From CBCXVS01 sp965178525 (GTDB lineage: Bacteria > Tectomicrobia > Entotheonellia > Entotheonellales > Entotheonellaceae), in NCBI GenBank assembly GCA_965178525.1, contig CBCXVS010000325.1:1-7842 (forward strand): 7,842 nucleotides of DNA. The letters are read 5' to 3'. Within the stretch, counting starts at the first letter, position 1, and every line of letters begins with the position of its first letter. Position numbers and translations under genes: made by a program. This document shows, piece by piece, positions 5,295-7,842 of the stretch. The notes beneath the pieces were generated by a model. That model had not been told where the DNA came from. It saw only the letters and a program-made list of their open reading frames with translations, and made no database searches.

Positions 5295-6407
5295 TCATAG
5301 CTCCAACGCCTGGGCAATCTTAGCGCGGTGCTCAAACGTCCGGCCCAGTTTCATGGTCCAGGCCGCGGCGCGGCGATACCATAAATTGAGGTCGAATTCC
5401 TGAATCTGAGCCACGCCGCCGTGAATCTGATTGGCGTGCCGCAGCGCGGCCTGACAGCGCTCGTTACAAAACGATTTAGCCGCGGCAACCTCGAGGCTCG
5501 CCGGCAGTCCCTGGCCCAACTTCCACAAGGCTTCATACGTCAAGAGCGCCGCCCCGTCGACCCAGGTGACCATATCGGCACACATATGCTGAATCGATTG
5601 AAACGCCCCGATCGGCCGCCCGAACGCCACCCGCCACTTGGCGTAATCGACCGCCATATCCACCGCTTTGCGAGTCGCCCCGACAATCTGCGCACACATC
5701 AACGCCGTCGCCCGCTCCAGCATGCGTTCGACGATGGGCCATCCCTGCCCGGGTTCTCCAATCTCATTCGCCGCCGGTACCCGAACCTGGTTGAAGACCA
5801 CCTCACTTTGCTTATCCCCGGCCAGTGTCGGCAACAGCGTACTGGAGATCCCCGTACGATGCGTATCCACCAGCAGCAGAGACATGTCCTGCCCCGTCCG
5901 GCACGCCAGCAGACAACGATCGGCACTAGGAAACGAATCGACAAAGAGCTTCGACCCACTGATGACGTAATGATCCCCATCCCGGACCGCCTCGGTATGG
6001 ATTGCATCCGGCGTGCAACGAGGATCGCGTTCCATCACGGCCCAGGTCAAAATCAGGTCCCCGCGCGCCACGTGTGGCAGAAGGTCACGGCATTGGGCTT
6101 CCGTGCCCGATTCGGCAAGCGTTAAGGCCGGCGCGATGGTGCTGAGGAACGGCAACGGCGCCACCGCGCGTCGGATCTCCTCCAGCAACAGCCCCGTCTG
6201 CTCCAACGGTGCCTCCTCTCCGCCATACGCCTGCGGCAGCGCAAACCCCAACGAGCCCAACGCCGCAATCTGCCGCCACATCTCGACCGAATGCCCCAGC
6301 TCATCCGTCTCCATGCGCCGCACCAAATCCGGCGGGCACTCCCGCTCCAAAAACTCCCGAGCCGTCCCTTTCAACATCTCCTCATCTTCATCTAGCAACA
6401 CATCCAT
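5295..6407 (-). CDS. Acyl-CoA dehydrogenase, smaller subunit-like
   Basis: A 370-residue cytoplasmic flavoprotein of the acyl-CoA dehydrogenase family, which introduces the alpha-beta double bond of an acyl-CoA and passes electrons to electron-transfer flavoprotein. The N-terminal helical domain is at 5-110. The middle beta domain is at about 118-215 (VISGSKLFVDS, then VVFNQVRVPAANEIG). The C-terminal helical domain carries the signature FGRPIGAFQSIQHMCADM (262-279) and QIHGGVAQIQEFDLNLWYRR (327-346). The usual SEPxxGSD loop is replaced by MERDPRCTP (125-133), and the MCAD-type C-terminal Glu is absent. Glu231 in MLERAT falls at about the position of the isovaleryl-CoA dehydrogenase catalytic Glu. 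These traits fit the smaller member of heteromeric pairs such as mycobacterial FadE28/FadE29 (inference). The ATG at 6407 was chosen because an upstream frame reads only through a tandem repeat and into the preceding gene. The purine-rich AGAGAAGAG just before it serves as ribosome binding site. The substrate is unknown. Confidence 0.88.
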   Translation of the reverse strand: MDVLLDEDEEMLKGTAREFLERECPPDLVRRMETDELGHSVEMWRQIAALGSLGFALPQAYGGEEAPLEQTGLLLEEIRRAVAPLPFLSTIAPALTLAESGTEAQCRDLLPHVARGDLILTWAVMERDPRCTPDAIHTEAVRDGDHYVISGSKLFVDSFPSADRCLLACRTGQDMSLLLVDTHRTGISSTLLPTLAGDKQSEVVFNQVRVPAANEIGEPGQGWPIVERMLERATALMCAQIVGATRKAVDMAVDYAKWRVAFGRPIGAFQSIQHMCADMVTWVDGAALLTYEALWKLGQGLPASLEVAAAKSFCNERCQAALRHANQIHGGVAQIQEFDLNLWYRRAAAWTMKLGRTFEHRAKIAQALEL

Positions 6408-6440
6408 AACTCTTCTCTTTCTTTTCTTCTTTTTTTCTTC
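6408..6440 (-). other. Homopurine/homopyrimidine tract before the acyl-CoA dehydrogenase start
   Basis: Over about 30 bases the minus strand is almost purely A and G. It includes AGAGAAGAG close to the ATG, which can act as a ribosome binding site, and a run of seven A. Such tracts are prone to slippage and to unusual DNA structure, so spacing or expression here may vary between strains. Confidence 0.5.
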
Positions 6441-6441
6441 A

Positions 6442-6469
6442 ATTCCGCATTCCGCATTCCGCATTCCGC
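6442..6469. repeat. Tandem heptamer repeat (ATTCCGC)x4
   Basis: Four exact head-to-tail copies of ATTCCGC occupy 6442-6469, wholly inside the 70-base gap between the two dehydrogenase genes. The unit length of seven recalls the short tandemly repeated repetitive sequences of cyanobacteria, though this unit is different. It is not part of either gene under the chosen starts. Confidence 0.9.
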
Positions 6470-6477
6470 AATCGATA

Positions 6478-7651
6478 TCATCCTCTCGGAAGCCCGAGGC
6501 CACGGCGCGCAATGGCATCCCGCATCACCTGCACACTGCCGTGCGCAAACGTCGACACCATGGCGCCGACGTATTGCTTGGCGAATTCCCCCTCCCGCGG
6601 CGTCAGCTCGGAGCCCTCCCAGAGCTGTGCATACGGCCCGAGGATCTGGGTAATGATTTCGGTCGACTTCACATGAAAACCCGGTCCCCACACCTTTTCC
6701 GACGAGATTTCGTAAGGCGGGTTGATGCCGCGCCGGATCATGGACAGGCTACGCAACGTGAACAAGCGGCAGACCTGGACCTCGCTGTAGAGTTCCGCCA
6801 GCTTGTCCTGAATCGCCGGATCAGCCGCCAAGTCGAGGCCCGTGGCGCGTTGTTCCTGAATGAAGTGCACGATGTTCTCAAAGGCGGAAATGTAGGTATA
6901 GTAGCGCCGCGCCCCGGCCCGGCCCAGATTGAGGGCGGAGGCGCCCACATACCAGCCGTTATTCTTCTCGCCGAGCATGGCGTCCTTGGGCACCCGCACA
7001 TTTTCCAAAAACACCTCATTGGTGCGGCCACCGGCAAGCATCCACAACGGCCGCACCGTAATGCCGGGCTCATCCATGGGAACGAGAAAAATGGAAATGC
7101 CCTTGTGCTTCGGGAGTTCCGGCATCCGTGCGCGTCATGAGGTAGAGATGGGTGCTGTGATGCGCCCCGGAGGTGAACATTTTCTGGCCGTTAATCACAT
7201 ATTCATCCCCATCCGCCTCCGCCCGGGTTTTCAGGGAGGCCAAGTCTGTCCCACCGCTGGGCTCACTGTAGCCCAGGGCAAACGTCACCTCGCCTTTGAC
7301 GAGGCGGGGAAGGAAATAACGCTTCTGTTCTTCCGTGCCCGCCCGCATAATGGCGGGGGCCTGTTCGAGGATATTATTGAGGTCCAAGGGGACGCGAGCC
7401 CGCACAAATTCTTCTTCGAAGATATACTGATCGATGAGGTCCCGCTCTTGGCCGCCATATTCTTTGGGCCAACTCATGCCGATCCATCCCTGCTCACCCA
7501 ATTTTAAGAGCAGCGCTTGGGTCAGAGGCCCCGGGCCTTTCAAGCGCGACTGCTTCAGTGCAGCCTGGACGTCCGGCGTGATGTTCTCGGCAATAAATTG
7601 TCGCACGTCGTGCCGAAACGCGTTGTTCTCGGCCGTATATCCGAAGTCCAT
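6478..7651 (-). pseudogene. Acyl-CoA dehydrogenase, larger subunit-like, split by a single-base frameshift
   Basis: Two overlapping frames give one family-length protein. The N-terminal part starts at ATG 7651 (GGGAGG 8 bases upstream), is in frame to 7124, and would end at 7070. The C-terminal part is read in another frame from about 7122 to 6478. Removing the C at 7123 joins ...LMTRTD to PELPKHKGISIFLVPMD, exactly the usual family wording, and gives 390 residues. Seen are YSEPSGGTDLASL (128-140), the flavin/substrate loop; NGQKMFTSGAH (154-164); LGEKNNGWYVG (226-236); and a C-terminal ARRGLGLPRG. In joined numbering the catalytic-Glu position of isovaleryl-type enzymes holds Gly243 (ALNLGRAG; relatives often have FERAG), and the MCAD-type YEGT site reads FAHGS. 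The subunit thus seems to lack both usual bases, consistent with a heteromeric partnership with the next gene, 70 bases downstream. Unless the extra base is an assembly error or is bypassed, the chain ends early near residue 193. Confidence 0.85.
7123..7123 (-). other. Frameshift site: one extra base in the acyl-CoA dehydrogenase gene
   Basis: On the minus strand the sequence ACG GAT G CCG GAA restores the family reading frame if the single G is removed. There is no long homopolymer at the site, and no slippery heptamer typical of programmed frameshifting. A real mutation or a consensus error are the leading explanations. Confidence 0.75.
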
Positions 7652-7711
7652 ATGTGTTCCCTCCCGCGGCGACTGAGTGGTCTTTCAAATTAGTTTTTAT
7701 ACATCATCCGT

Positions 7712-7732
7712 GTAAGGCGTAGGCAGTAGGCA
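7712..7732. repeat. Tandem heptamer repeat (GTAGGCA)x2 plus a degenerate copy
   Basis: GTAGGCA occurs twice head to tail at 7719-7725 and 7726-7732, preceded by a related heptamer GTAAGGC at 7712-7718 and followed by a partial GT. It lies about 60 bases upstream of the first dehydrogenase gene, outside any coding region seen. Confidence 0.7.
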
Positions 7733-7762
7733 GTTGAGCATGTCCAACCTTCTTTTTCCCTG

Positions 7763-7776
7763 ACAACTAGAGTTGT
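7763..7776. promoter_or_regulatory. Short palindrome upstream of the dehydrogenase operon, possible operator
   Basis: ACAACT at 7763-7768 and AGTTGT at 7771-7776 are exact reverse complements around a 2-base centre. The site is about 110 bases upstream of the dehydrogenase start. Acyl-CoA catabolism genes are often controlled by TetR-type dimers that bind such dyads, but no regulator gene is in view. A TATAAA on the minus strand near 7700 could be a -10 element, without a clear -35. Tentative. Confidence 0.25.
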
Positions 7777-7842
7777 TCCTCAATAGCATAAGATCAGGTT
7801 CCCTAGCCCAGCCCAGATGCCCACCGAATCATCCTCAAAGTG

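Noticed and set aside
5421..6125. Open frame of 234 codons on the plus strand
   Set aside because: It is a shadow of the smaller dehydrogenase on the opposite strand, with an Arg/His-rich composition and no motif.
6408..6518. Upstream extension of the smaller dehydrogenase by 37 residues
   Set aside because: The extension translates the heptamer repeat and a Lys/Arg run and overlaps the end of the preceding gene; the ATG at 6407 begins the normal family N-terminus.
6013..7140. Open frame of 375 codons on the plus strand
   Set aside because: It lies antisense across both dehydrogenase genes, reads through the tandem repeat and gap, and is a by-product of GC-rich codon structure.

Overview
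This window comes from a moderately GC-rich bacterial chromosome. The FimV-type LysM protein (signal peptide plus transmembrane segment) and the secreted polysaccharide-lyase-like protein point to a Gram-negative with an envelope of proteobacterial, Nitrospirota or Tectomicrobia type. I cannot fix the phylum by eye. There are no tRNA, rRNA or CRISPR sequences and no intact transposase. The many intergenic repeats and broken or shortened genes give it an accessory, somewhat eroded character, though some indels could be assembly errors.

Layout. (1) Positions 1-689, minus strand: a partial secreted protein resembling polysaccharide lyase family 14, running off the left edge. (2) Positions 690-1285: a gene-poor stretch of about 600 bases with several inverted repeats, one possible 12-residue leader ORF with a strong Shine-Dalgarno, and at its end a near-consensus sigma70 promoter (TTGACG, 17 bases, TATGAT). 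(3) Positions 1286-3852, plus strand: a tight two-gene operon made of a 240-residue protein with probably three winged-helix units and a 614-residue P-loop ATPase with ORC/STAND-like motifs plus an unrecognised C-terminal domain. The two genes overlap at TAATG. (4) Positions 3765-5075, minus strand: a short FimV-like LysM membrane protein whose 3' end overlaps the ATPase gene by 88 bases, with its own good promoter at 5128-5155. (5) Positions 5295-7651, minus strand: two consecutive acyl-CoA dehydrogenase genes. The upstream one is split by a single extra base at 7123. The downstream one is intact. They are separated by 70 bases holding four exact copies of a heptamer and a homopurine tract. 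(6) Positions 7652-7842: the upstream region of the dehydrogenase operon, with a second heptamer repeat and a short palindrome.

How the genes work together. The two dehydrogenases look like subunits of one heteromeric flavoenzyme: the larger has the usual flavin/substrate loop but lacks a catalytic Glu at both usual sites, while the smaller has a Glu at the isovaleryl-CoA-dehydrogenase-type site but an altered loop. The ATPase and winged-helix pair is the best candidate for an uncharacterised system: a translationally coupled DNA-binding protein and an ORC/BrxD-like ATPase with no recognisable partner effector in view. The FimV-like and lyase-like genes appear to be independent neighbours.
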